Of a stretch of 64,000 bases of DNA, positions 35,499 through 44,232 are shown piece after piece. The notes beneath the pieces were generated by a model. The model had not been told where the DNA came from. It saw nothing but the letters and a program-made list of their open reading frames with translations, and made no database searches. Numbering within the stretch: position 1 is the first letter of the stretch; each line of letters starts with the position of its first letter. The DNA comes from Planctomycetales bacterium (GTDB lineage Bacteria > Planctomycetota > Planctomycetia > Planctomycetales > Planctomycetaceae). Position numbers and translations under genes: made by a program. The stretch covers positions 153,948 to 217,947 of the forward strand of contig JANQPT010000051.1 in assembly GCA_028285345.1 (NCBI GenBank), written 5' to 3'.

Positions 35499-35572
35499 CA
35501 TGCAGCGCTGCGGTCGACGGACTGCGTTGCGCGAAAGCGATCGTGGCGAGGTTTAGGGCGCTGGAGGAGTGA
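35499..35572 (+). pseudogene. 3'-end remnant of a COG2509 flavoprotein gene
   Basis: This stretch encodes SAAVDGLRCAKAIV, then ARFRALEE and TGA, matching the end of the intact gene (SAAVDGLRCAKAIV, GRFAALESR, stop). Homology spans 74 bases against 34595-34672 with one inserted base near the left edge. Nearly all differences in the first two thirds are synonymous. It begins at the very end of the lipoprotein gene and has no upstream coding part. Confidence 0.85.
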
Positions 35573-35693
35573 CGACTGTGTTATACTCGGCGGCGTTCGC
35601 GATTGCGGCGTCTTGCCAAATTCGCCTACTGGGCCTCTTTGGGCATCGCGGGCGGTCGCGACGAAAGTCCAATACTCGCCGGATGAATCCACG

Positions 35694-36200
35694 ATGAAGC
35701 GGATAGCCTCTGGCTGCCTCGTTGCAACTGGTGTTTGCACAATTCTTGCGATTGTCGTCGGAGTTCATCGCGAGCGCTCGATTCATGCGAATACCGAGGC
35801 TCACGTCGATGGCGTCCTCAGGTTAGTTAAGGTTCCCCGAACCGAATCTGTCGAACTTATCGAGCACATAGACTCGTACGCAACAGGTCTTGTCATTCCG
35901 CCCGGAGGCGCCGATGGCACACGGGAAATCGTACTGAGAATCCCTGTGGAGGAAGCACAGCGAGTGCTGTCGAATCCGCCTCCCGACAGATTTCGTGCGT
36001 GGCAAACACAGATTCCTCCGGGCCTGCCTGCTTGGAAAACGCTAGAGGATTGGTTCCGGCCATCGGCAGAATCTAACCACGAACTTCACTGCGCAATTTG
36101 GGTCCGCGGGCAGCACGGGCGTCGTCGGATTTCCAACTGTAGCCTGATTATCGTTGACCCCCAGCGTGGCCTATTAGGCTATTATCGATTCGATATGTAG
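35694..36200 (+). CDS. hypothetical secreted or membrane-anchored protein, 168 aa
   Basis: An N-terminal hydrophobic segment (MKRIASGCLVATGVCTILAIVVGV) suggests a signal or anchor. The remainder is soluble, with LIEHIDSYATGLVIPPGGAD and a C-terminal VRGQHGRRRISNCSLIIVDP then YYRFDM. I do not recognise a family. The frame is open back to 35445 through the remnant, but the natural start is ATG 35694 because the signal segment begins there; the ribosome site is weak. The composition fits a real gene. Confidence 0.6.
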   Translation: MKRIASGCLVATGVCTILAIVVGVHRERSIHANTEAHVDGVLRLVKVPRTESVELIEHIDSYATGLVIPPGGADGTREIVLRIPVEEAQRVLSNPPPDRFRAWQTQIPPGLPAWKTLEDWFRPSAESNHELHCAIWVRGQHGRRRISNCSLIIVDPQRGLLGYYRFDM

Positions 36201-36325
36201 TCAGGAAGTCTGGGATCCGCTGTGCGGACCGGAATCAGCGGACAGGGCTCGGTTCGCACCACCCTGGACGCTCCTCAATCAAGCAGGCATAATAGAATGT
36301 TGATGCGTTTCCCGTTCGTTTTTGA

Positions 36326-38857
36326 ATGAGTCGTTCACTCATGTCGTCTTTTTTGTTGATACTAGCACTCCTGGGTGCAGATGCCGAAGCTGATCAGAAG
36401 CCAGTTGCGGCCAAAGACGCGGTCGATTTTGTCCGCGACGTGCGGCCGATTTTGGTCAAGCATTGCCACGAGTGTCACGGGCCGGACGAACAGGAATCAG
36501 GGCTGCGGCTCGATGTGCGAAAATCGGCGCTTGAAGGGGGCGACAGCGGGGCGGTGATTCTGCCCGGTAAGAGCGGCGAGAGCGCGCTGATCGAGCGAAT
36601 CACCACCGATGACGACGATCTGGTCATGCCGCCGGAGGGAGACCGGCTTTCTAAGGCCGAAATCGCGATGCTGCGATCCTGGATTGAAGCTGGCGCCAAA
36701 TGGCCCGATTCGGCGGCCGGATCCGTCAAAAAAACTTCCGACCACTGGGCGTTTCAACCGCCGGTGCGAGCGGAGCCTCCGGCCGTCAAAAATCGCGACT
36801 GGCCGCGAAACGAAATCGACGCGTTCATCCTCGCCCGGCTCGAAAAAGAAGAGATCGCGCCCGCCCCGGAAGCGGATCGCAGCACGTTGTTGCGGCGGCT
36901 GTCTCTCGATCTGGTCGGGCTGCCGCCGACGATTGAGGAGCGAGAGCAGTTTCTCAACGATTCCTCTCCCAACGCCTACGAAAAACTGGTCGACCGTTTA
37001 CTCGCCTCGCCGCACTTCGGCGAGCGCTGGGGGCGGCATTGGCTCGACATTGCCCGCTACGCCGACAGTAACGGCTACGAACGGGACGACGTCCGCCCGC
37101 ACGCCTGGCGGTATCGCGATTGGGTCGTCAAATCGTTCAACGACGACCAGCCGTACGACCAATTCGTGATCGAGCAATTGGCCGGCGACTTGCTGCCTGA
37201 AGCAACCATCGCTCAAAAGACGGCCACCGGTTTTCACCGCATGACCCTCACGAACACCGAGAGCGGCATCAACAAAGAAGACTACCGCAACCGCGAAGTC
37301 GTCGACCGCGTGAATACGACCGGCACGGCCCTGATGGGGATTTCGGTCGGCTGCTGCCAATGCCATTCGCACAAATACGATCCGCTTTCACAAAAGGAAT
37401 ACTATCAACTCTACGCATTCTTCAATAACGCCGACGAAACGAACATCGACCTGGACATGACTCCGCAAGAGGCGGCGGATTTTGACGCCCGGCAGGCAAA
37501 ACACAACGCGAAGAAGCAGCGGCTGCAAGCCCAGCAGCGCGCAATCAAGGCGCTGCGCGCGGCGAAAGAGAATTGGGAATCGGCACTGACGCCCGATGTC
37601 GCCCAGCCGCTCGAATTGTCGGATGATCTCTGGACGGCGCTGGTTGATGATCCGTCACAAAGATCAGCGGCTCAAAAACAGCTCATCAAGCAATTTCAGG
37701 AATCGCTCCCCGCCCGGGAGCATCATGTGTCGACCGATTTGAGAACGCTGGCGGTCGAAGCGCGTTACATCAAAAAGCCGTACGTAATGACACTCTCGCG
37801 GCGCGAGAAGGAACGCCGGGCGACTCACGTGTTGGTCCGCGGTGATTTCAAACAGAAGGGAACGCCCGTCTCGGCAACCACGCCGGAAATCTTTCCGCCC
37901 CTCGGATCTCGAGGCGAGGCAGCCGACCGCCTGGACCTCGCCCGCTGGATCGTCAGTCCCGACAATCCGCTGACCGGACGTGTTGCCGTGAATCACTTAT
38001 GGCAACACCTATTCGGCCGCGGTCTGGTGAGCACGGTCGACGACTTTGGCACGCAAGGCGACAAGCCGTCGCATCCACAATTGTTGGATTGGTTGGCCAC
38101 CGAATACATTCGCCGCGGCTGGAGCCGCAAGGCGATGGTCAAACTGATCGTGATGTCATCCGCGTACCGCCAATCGTCGCGTACGCGGCCGGAGTTGCAG
38201 CCGCGCGATCCGGACAACCGCCTGTTGGCCCGGCAAGCCCGATTTCGCGTTGAGGGCGAAATCGTGCGTGATCTGTTCCTCACGGCAAGCGGACTGCTCA
38301 GCCGTAAAATCGGCGGCCCGACCATTCGGCCGCCGCTGCCGGAATCGGTGATCAACCTCGGCTTTAAGTACCGCACCATCTGGGAGACCAGCGCGGGCGA
38401 GGACCAATTCCGCCGCGGGATGTACATCCATTTCAAACGGACGAACCCGTTTCCCAGCCTGATGACCTTCGATTGTCCCGAAGCGTCTGTGACCAACGTC
38501 CGCCGCAATCGTTCCAATACGCCGCTGCAAGCGCTGACCTCGCTCAACGATCCGCTGTTCGTCGAGTGCGCCCAAGCACTCGGCCGCAGGTTGCTTGCCG
38601 ACGAACCGACCGACGAAACGGCGCGTATCCAGCACGCCGGGCGGCTTTGCCTTGCGCGAGAGCTGACCGCGAAAGAAATCGAATTGCTGACGAACGTCTA
38701 TCGCCAGGAACGCAAGCACTTCCAGCAGCAACCGGACGCGGCCGCGCAGTTCGTCGGCGAGTATGCCGCGACTGACATCCCGCCGGCAGAAACCGCCGCC
38801 TGGATCGCCGTCGCTCGGACGGTGCTCAATCTTGATGAATTTATCACGCGAGAATAA
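36326..38857 (+). CDS. DUF1549/DUF1553 protein with cytochrome-c-type domain (PSD1)
   Basis: An 843-residue exported planctomycete protein. It has a signal peptide (LMSSFLLILALLGADAEA). The N-terminal planctomycete cytochrome domain carries a haem c motif, CHECH (C47, C50, H51), with MPP further on as a possible distal ligand region. DUF1549 follows (NRDWPRNEIDAFILARLEKE ... GERWGRHWLDIARYADSNGYERDD) and then DUF1553 (GRVAVNHLWQHLFGRGLV ... RSNTPLQALTSLNDPLFVE). Members are usually about 900-1000 residues, so this one is compact. The role is unproven; a link to extracellular polysaccharide breakdown is often proposed. It is followed 4 bases later by its usual partner, a DUF1501 protein. Confidence 0.93.
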   Translation: MSRSLMSSFLLILALLGADAEADQKPVAAKDAVDFVRDVRPILVKHCHECHGPDEQESGLRLDVRKSALEGGDSGAVILPGKSGESALIERITTDDDDLVMPPEGDRLSKAEIAMLRSWIEAGAKWPDSAAGSVKKTSDHWAFQPPVRAEPPAVKNRDWPRNEIDAFILARLEKEEIAPAPEADRSTLLRRLSLDLVGLPPTIEEREQFLNDSSPNAYEKLVDRLLASPHFGERWGRHWLDIARYADSNGYERDDVRPHAWRYRDWVVKSFNDDQPYDQFVIEQLAGDLLPEATIAQKTATGFHRMTLTNTESGINKEDYRNREVVDRVNTTGTALMGISVGCCQCHSHKYDPLSQKEYYQLYAFFNNADETNIDLDMTPQEAADFDARQAKHNAKKQRLQAQQRAIKALRAAKENWESALTPDVAQPLELSDDLWTALVDDPSQRSAAQKQLIKQFQESLPAREHHVSTDLRTLAVEARYIKKPYVMTLSRREKERRATHVLVRGDFKQKGTPVSATTPEIFPPLGSRGEAADRLDLARWIVSPDNPLTGRVAVNHLWQHLFGRGLVSTVDDFGTQGDKPSHPQLLDWLATEYIRRGWSRKAMVKLIVMSSAYRQSSRTRPELQPRDPDNRLLARQARFRVEGEIVRDLFLTASGLLSRKIGGPTIRPPLPESVINLGFKYRTIWETSAGEDQFRRGMYIHFKRTNPFPSLMTFDCPEASVTNVRRNRSNTPLQALTSLNDPLFVECAQALGRRLLADEPTDETARIQHAGRLCLARELTAKEIELLTNVYRQERKHFQQQPDAAAQFVGEYAATDIPPAETAAWIAVARTVLNLDEFITRE

Positions 38858-38861
38858 ATCG

Positions 38862-40319
38862 ATGTCCTGCGGTTCTTATCACGAGTGGTCTCGGCAATCC
38901 CGGCGGCAGTTCTTCACGACCGCTGCCAGCGGATTGGGCACGGCGGCGCTTGCCTCGATCCTGGCCGAAGACGGACTGCTGGCCGCGCAGCCGGACGATC
39001 CGCTTGCGCCGAAGCAACCGCACTTTCCCGGCAAGGCTAAGGCATGCATCTTTTTGTATATGGCGGGCGGACCGAGCCAGGTCGATCTGTTCGACCCCAA
39101 ACCGGTGCTGAATGAGCGCGACGGCGAAAAGGTCCCCAAGTCGCTGTACGAAAAGGTCGAGTTCGCCTTCATCAAGCCAGAGGAAGCCGTCCTCAAAGGG
39201 ACGTCACGTGAATTTCAAAAACAAGGCGAGTGCGGCATGGAACTTTCCAGCATGTTGCCGCACATCTCGCAGCACGCGGACAATATCGCCCTGATCCGCT
39301 CGATGCATTGCGCGGAATTCAACCATCACCCCGCCCAACTGACGTTCAGCACCGGCAAGCCGGAAATGGGCCGACCGACGATCGGTTCCTGGTTGACCTA
39401 TGGGTTGGGGAGCGAATCGCGAAATCTGCCCGGTTATGTCGTGCTCTCCGCCGGCCGCGGGGCGAGCGGGGGTTCGTCCAACTGGAGCAGCGGATTTTTG
39501 CCCTCTTCCTATGCGGGCGTCCCCTTTCGCAATTCAGGCGATCCGGCGTTGAATTTGAGCAATCCCGGCGGCGTCAGCGACGCACACCAGCGGCGGACGC
39601 TCGCGGCGCTCAATCAACTGAACTCGCTCCGCTACGACCAAGTCCGTGACGACGAAATCGCCAGCCGCATCGCGGCCTATGAACTCGCGTTTCGCATGCA
39701 ATCGGCGGCGCCGGAACTGATAGACATCTCCGGTGAGACGCAGGAGACTCTCGACGCCTACGGGATCAACCGCGCAACGCCCACGCCGACGCCGTTCGGA
39801 CAGCCGCTCGATACGTTTCAAGTCTATTCCACCAATTGCCTGCTCGCGCGGCGGATGGTGGAGCGGGGCGTGCGGTTCGTGACCATCATGCACGCCTCCT
39901 GGGACCAGCACGGATCGCTGGAAAAGGACCTGACCTTTAACGCCGGAATGTGCGACCAACCGATCGCGGCGTTGATCGCGGACCTCAAACAACGGGGGCT
40001 GCTCGAATCGACGCTGATTGTGTTCGGCGGCGAATTCGGGCGTACTCCCTTAGGCCAAGGGGGTGACGGACGCGACCATCATCCGCACGCGTTCAGCATC
40101 TTCATGGCGGGTGGCGGAATCAAAGGCGGACAGGTGATCGGCGCGACCGACGATCTTGGTTGGTACCCGACTGAAGATCCGGTCCACGTCAATGACTTCC
40201 AAGCAACGCTGCTGCACTTGTTCGGTTTCGATCACGAAAAACTCTCCGTCCGCTTCAAGGGTCTGGACGTCCGGCTAACGAATCTTGAGGGGCACGTTGT
40301 CGAGAAACTATTGGCGTGA
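38862..40319 (+). CDS. Tat-exported DUF1501 protein (sulfatase-like fold)
   Basis: A 485-residue protein with a twin-arginine signal (SRQSRRQFFTTAASGLGTAALASIL). The alkaline phosphatase-like DUF1501 core starts KACIFLYMAGGPSQVDLFDPKP and includes FGGEFGRTPLGQGGDGRDHHPHAF near the C-terminus, a likely metal-binding cluster. It lacks the sulfatase Cys motif. The partner gene upstream ends at 38857, so the two form an operon. Starts at 38835 and 38763 are possible, but 38862 puts the signal peptide at the usual distance. Confidence 0.93.
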   Translation: MSCGSYHEWSRQSRRQFFTTAASGLGTAALASILAEDGLLAAQPDDPLAPKQPHFPGKAKACIFLYMAGGPSQVDLFDPKPVLNERDGEKVPKSLYEKVEFAFIKPEEAVLKGTSREFQKQGECGMELSSMLPHISQHADNIALIRSMHCAEFNHHPAQLTFSTGKPEMGRPTIGSWLTYGLGSESRNLPGYVVLSAGRGASGGSSNWSSGFLPSSYAGVPFRNSGDPALNLSNPGGVSDAHQRRTLAALNQLNSLRYDQVRDDEIASRIAAYELAFRMQSAAPELIDISGETQETLDAYGINRATPTPTPFGQPLDTFQVYSTNCLLARRMVERGVRFVTIMHASWDQHGSLEKDLTFNAGMCDQPIAALIADLKQRGLLESTLIVFGGEFGRTPLGQGGDGRDHHPHAFSIFMAGGGIKGGQVIGATDDLGWYPTEDPVHVNDFQATLLHLFGFDHEKLSVRFKGLDVRLTNLEGHVVEKLLA

Positions 40320-40896
40320 GAGACCGTCTACTTAAGTGGGCGTTACTTTTGGTGCCATGTTGAGCGTGCAGTCACGACGACGACGGGCGCCGTTCGGGGA
40401 GGTTCGGAAGATTCCGCTTAATCCTGTCGGATCGGTCATCGGGCGAGCATATTGTCGAAAGGTTTGCCCAGTTTACCGGTCCCGCGTTGCCCGCCGACCA
40501 ATCGCCCATGCCCTCGGTTTTTCATCGAACTTCGTCTTCACAACTCTTGCATCTCGGGTATGTTAGAGGGAGAAGAACGCAAGGACGAATCCAGGGGAGG
40601 CAGACCGCAAGTATCCGGTCTGAGTAGAGGGGCAGATTCGTCAGTTCACTGTCCGTTTCGAATCTTGGCGCGATCGATGGTTAACGCTTTGCCGGTCCGC
40701 AAGACGTCGAACAACTGAGTATCCTGCCAATTGGCAAAATCTGCGGCAACCAGCGGCCGCAAACGATAGATGCATCGGGGAAGGTCTGCCCCTGCGCGCA
40801 GACATTCCTCGGGGACAGAGATTTTCGCCACGCCAGGATCGGCGGCAATTTTCGCAAGGGAATGGTCGGGACCTTGTAATCATGAAGAGGAGCAAA
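40320..40896. other. gap with possible coding remnant
   Basis: No intact gene. On the minus strand 40831-40646 encodes MAKISVPEECLRAGADLPRC and further protein-like sequence ending LTIDRAKIRNGQ then stop. It has a GTG at best as start and no ribosome site, so it may be the 3' end of a lost gene. The rest shows nothing I can name. Confidence 0.3.
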
Positions 40897-41952
40897 ATGC
40901 AATCTCCACGTAACGGTATCGGCACCGGGAGTTGTCGATTTCAGACGGTCATCGGACCCACGCTCTGTTTTGTTGCGATTGTCGGTCTCACGGCGGCCAC
41001 CGCACAGGCCCAGCAGACGCGACAGCGAACGTGGGCCGAACAAATGTTCGACCGGTTGAATCACGATTTCGGCGTCGTTCCCAAGGGAAGTGTCGCCAAG
41101 GCGAGAGTTAAGATCACGAGTTTATGGCGCGACGACACGCACATTGCCGATGTGCGGACCACGTGCGGCTGTTCAGCGGCAAAACCGGAAAAAACCACAC
41201 TCAAGAGCCGCGAATCGACGTACATCGAAATCACGATGAATACGCACAAATTCACCCATCGGAAGAATTCCAACTTGATCGTGACCTTCGACAGGCCCAA
41301 GCGCGCCGAGGTGCGGATTCCGATCACGGCGTATATTCAGCCCGATATCGTGATCAATCCGGGCAGCGTGAATTTCGGCACGGTCGATAACAGTACTGCC
41401 TGGAAACAGCGAGTCAAAGTTTCGCATTCATCGCGTCCCAATTGGCACGTTCAGGGCGCGACGACGAACAGCAAGCATCTGGATGTGCAGGTCGCTCCCA
41501 ATCCCGCCGGGCAGCGGGGCTATGAACTGACCGTGTTGTTGAAAAAGACCGCTCCGCTAGGACGGTTCCGCGATCAGGTCGTGCTGACGACCAATGACAG
41601 ACAATCACCCCGCGTCACTGTGCTGGTGGAAGGCAATGTCGAGCCCGATATCGTCGTGACACCGGCCACCGCGTCGATTGGCAAACTGAAGCCGGGACAG
41701 AAGAAAACCGTCCGCGTCATCGTGCGGGGTAAGAAGGCGATCAAGATCGAGAAGATCGCTTCCGAGGCGCCCGTTTCTGTCTTCGACTGGATTGCCTCCC
41801 CGGACGGTTCGCGCAAAGTTCACGTGATACCCATCGAGATCAAGGCGGAAGCAAAACCGGGCAAGATCGAAGAGGAATTCGATGTGAAAATCGAGGGGCG
41901 TCCCGATCCGGTTCGGTTTAAGGTGTACGGTGAAGTTGCCGCGACTCAATAA
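40897..41952 (+). CDS. DUF1573 (ASPM-like Ig domain) exported protein
   Basis: A 351-residue protein. The signal-type segment is TVIGPTLCFVAIVGLTAATAQA. DUF1573 is recognised by LNHDFGVVPKGSVAKARVKI and the VRTTCGCSAAKPE motif that follows. Two further Ig-like repeats begin VINPGSVNFGTVDNSTAW and VVTPATASIGKLKPGQKK. These domains are structural and cell-surface or periplasmic, with no catalytic role. Start 40897 is favoured over ATG 40882 because AAGAGGAG lies 5 bases before it. No obvious partner is adjacent. Confidence 0.9.
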   Translation: MQSPRNGIGTGSCRFQTVIGPTLCFVAIVGLTAATAQAQQTRQRTWAEQMFDRLNHDFGVVPKGSVAKARVKITSLWRDDTHIADVRTTCGCSAAKPEKTTLKSRESTYIEITMNTHKFTHRKNSNLIVTFDRPKRAEVRIPITAYIQPDIVINPGSVNFGTVDNSTAWKQRVKVSHSSRPNWHVQGATTNSKHLDVQVAPNPAGQRGYELTVLLKKTAPLGRFRDQVVLTTNDRQSPRVTVLVEGNVEPDIVVTPATASIGKLKPGQKKTVRVIVRGKKAIKIEKIASEAPVSVFDWIASPDGSRKVHVIPIEIKAEAKPGKIEEEFDVKIEGRPDPVRFKVYGEVAATQ

Positions 41953-41985
41953 GAATCGATTCGGAAAACGGACCCGGGATCTGCC

Positions 41986-43440
41986 TCAGCCGCCGGCTGC
42001 GCCGGGGGGTTCTGCGGCGATATTTGCGGCGTCCGGATTGGGCGGCACGAGTGACTCCAACGTCATTTGTGCCGCCAATTTTCTTTGAGTTTCGCGCAAC
42101 CGCTCCAGCAAGGAACCTCTGCGGCCGTCGGCGGTTGCATCGGCCATGGCGAAGCCGATGTCGAGAAGGCGGTCGGCGGAAATTTGTGCCGGCGGCTGTG
42201 CCAGGCTGACCGACTCTTCTTCACTCTCCAAGCGGTGCACCAGCCCCTCGTCAGCCAGCCTCGTCAAGATTTGCGAGATGACGTGCAGGGGAAGTGAAGC
42301 TTCTTCAGCGATCCGTTGGGCCGAGGTCTGTTTGCCGCGGTTGAAACGGGAGGTCACGATTTCCATGACTGTCAGCACCGCGGCGGGATCGATCAGTCCC
42401 ATCGACTGCCGTTTGCGCTCGATTTCATCCAGCCGCCGGCCGTGCAGCATTTGCAGCGTGGCACTGACCTGCAGCCCGAACAAAACGCCGAGCCACATCA
42501 GATAGACCCAAAACATAAACAGCGGCACCAGCCCCAGCGACCCGTACAGATGGCTGATCGTAAACGCGTTTGACAGGTACACGCCCATCGATCGTTTGCC
42601 GATTTCCAGGAGGAACACGGTAATCACCGCCCCAATCGCGGCCGGTTTAGCGGAGACCTCGGTATTGGGCACCAACGTGTAGACGGCGAACATGAACAAC
42701 CATTCGATCATCACCACCCACAGAAAGCTGCCGATGGTGACGGCCCACTCCCAGTTCTGACCGGAGTCGATCAGGCTGTCGATCGTGCCGTCGAGATAGG
42801 CCGCCAGTCCCAACACGGCGGGGCTGATGGTCAAAATGAACCAATAGAGCGGCACCCTCCGCGACCAAGATCGCCCCTCGGGAGCCCGGTAAATCGTGTT
42901 GAAGATGTTTTCAATGGTCACCATCAGGCTGATTGCCGCGTAAATAATCAGCGCCAACCCGACCCAGCCCACAGCGGCGACGTTGATTTCGGCAGCCTGG
43001 CCGACCAGCGACTCGAGCCACTCCTTGAGCGTCATGCTTTGTTGTTGCCGTTCCGGCTGTTCGCCGGCCGGGGGATTTCCATCAGTGTCCGCGATCACGG
43101 CTTCTGACTGGCTGCGGTCCATCACTTGAATATTGGCCAGCCCCATGTCGTCGAGCACGGTGCCGAGCCGGTTCATGAAATCGTCGATGCCGATGACCTG
43201 GCGGACCAGGATCGTGGCCACGATGAGCACCGGCAGCAATCCGAACAACACGCGAAACGAGAGCGCAGCGGCCATTTGAGGCGCGCGGTCGTGACGCATT
43301 TGTCGTGCCCCGAATCGCGACAAGTCGTACGTAAACAGCGCCGCCCGCTGCCAGCGGTCGAGTTCGCTGCGCGGCTGCGTCACCACCCGCTTCAGCCACA
43401 CGACGACAAATTCGATGTATCGACGAATGGTCGCGATCAT
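41986..43440 (-). CDS. YihY/BrkB family membrane protein
   Basis: A 484-residue inner-membrane protein. The family core includes HDRAPQMAAALSFRVLFGLLPVLIVATI, LIIYAAISLMVTIENIFNTIYRAP, GRSWSRRVPLYWFILTISPAVLG and LGLVPLFMFWVYLMWLGVLFG. A C-terminal region (about residues 335-420) reads like a winged-helix domain (RFNRGKQTSAQRIAEEASLP, HVISQILTRLADEGLVHRLE), as seen in longer family members. GGAGGT lies 5 bases before the ATG. The function of the family (formerly called RNase BN) is not established. Confidence 0.92.
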   Translation of the reverse strand: MIATIRRYIEFVVVWLKRVVTQPRSELDRWQRAALFTYDLSRFGARQMRHDRAPQMAAALSFRVLFGLLPVLIVATILVRQVIGIDDFMNRLGTVLDDMGLANIQVMDRSQSEAVIADTDGNPPAGEQPERQQQSMTLKEWLESLVGQAAEINVAAVGWVGLALIIYAAISLMVTIENIFNTIYRAPEGRSWSRRVPLYWFILTISPAVLGLAAYLDGTIDSLIDSGQNWEWAVTIGSFLWVVMIEWLFMFAVYTLVPNTEVSAKPAAIGAVITVFLLEIGKRSMGVYLSNAFTISHLYGSLGLVPLFMFWVYLMWLGVLFGLQVSATLQMLHGRRLDEIERKRQSMGLIDPAAVLTVMEIVTSRFNRGKQTSAQRIAEEASLPLHVISQILTRLADEGLVHRLESEEESVSLAQPPAQISADRLLDIGFAMADATADGRRGSLLERLRETQRKLAAQMTLESLVPPNPDAANIAAEPPGAAGG

Positions 43441-43465
43441 GTCAAACCTCCGGCCGGTGCACTCG

Positions 43466-44113
43466 CTACTTTTGTTTGCCGGTTTTAACGAATTGTTGAA
43501 TCGCCTCTACGTGTTCCGCCACGGACGGCTGCGGGCCGGTCGCCTTGACGAAATAACTGTCGGATGCGGAAAACGGAATGATAAACCCAATCATGCGATA
43601 GTTCTCTTTGCTCCCTTGGCCCGGCCGGATGTCCCGGTAGGTGCCGCGGACGTCGACCATGGCGGTCGTCTTGCCGTCGACATCAATCTCCGAAATCGAC
43701 GGTTCGTCGCCGGCGGCCTGTTGGAACTGTCCGACCCAGCGCGTGATGTTTGCATCTTTGGGGCCGCCCGCTTTCATGATTGTCAGCCGCACGTCTCCCC
43801 CGCTGCCGGGAATGGCAAACTCAGCATCATTGACGAAGGGCTTCTCTTTCTGCTTCCACGATGCCGGCGCGGCGAAGGTCATCCCCGGCACGTCGATCGT
43901 GACCGTTTCATCCGTATTTGTCGGAGTGTCTGTTTGGTTTTCCGCTGATCCGTCTGAGCGGTCGACGGGCTGCGGAACTTCCGGTTCGACTTTGGGTGCC
44001 GTGTTCAACTTCTCAGATTTCGTTCCGGGAGGATCCGACTCCCCACACCCGATCAGCGATGTCAACAGAAGCATAAGTGCAAAAACGGCAAGAGTACGAG
44101 TGGCGGCAGGCAT
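43466..44113 (-). CDS. putative lipoprotein, 215 aa
   Basis: A lipoprotein signal, TLAVFALMLLLTSLIGC (lipobox LIGC), is followed by a low-complexity Pro/Glu/Asp/Thr linker. A globular domain follows (ITIDVPGMTFAAPASWKQKE ... GFIIPFSASDSYFVKATGP) that resembles domains predicted to sense or bind at the cell surface in planctomycetes. I do not assign a function. GAGGTAAC precedes the ATG. It ends 26 bases before the YihY start on the same strand, so the two genes are likely co-transcribed. Confidence 0.8.
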   Translation of the reverse strand: MPAATRTLAVFALMLLLTSLIGCGESDPPGTKSEKLNTAPKVEPEVPQPVDRSDGSAENQTDTPTNTDETVTIDVPGMTFAAPASWKQKEKPFVNDAEFAIPGSGGDVRLTIMKAGGPKDANITRWVGQFQQAAGDEPSISEIDVDGKTTAMVDVRGTYRDIRPGQGSKENYRMIGFIIPFSASDSYFVKATGPQPSVAEHVEAIQQFVKTGKQK

Positions 44114-44232
44114 GGTCTGTTACCTCGGCTTCATCAATGATGGGATTGTAGGGATTAGTCTAATCGTTTCCGCGACCGGCGGTCATTCGCCGCCGCGCTG
44201 TGCTGTAGCGTACCAAATCGGCTTCAACGGTG

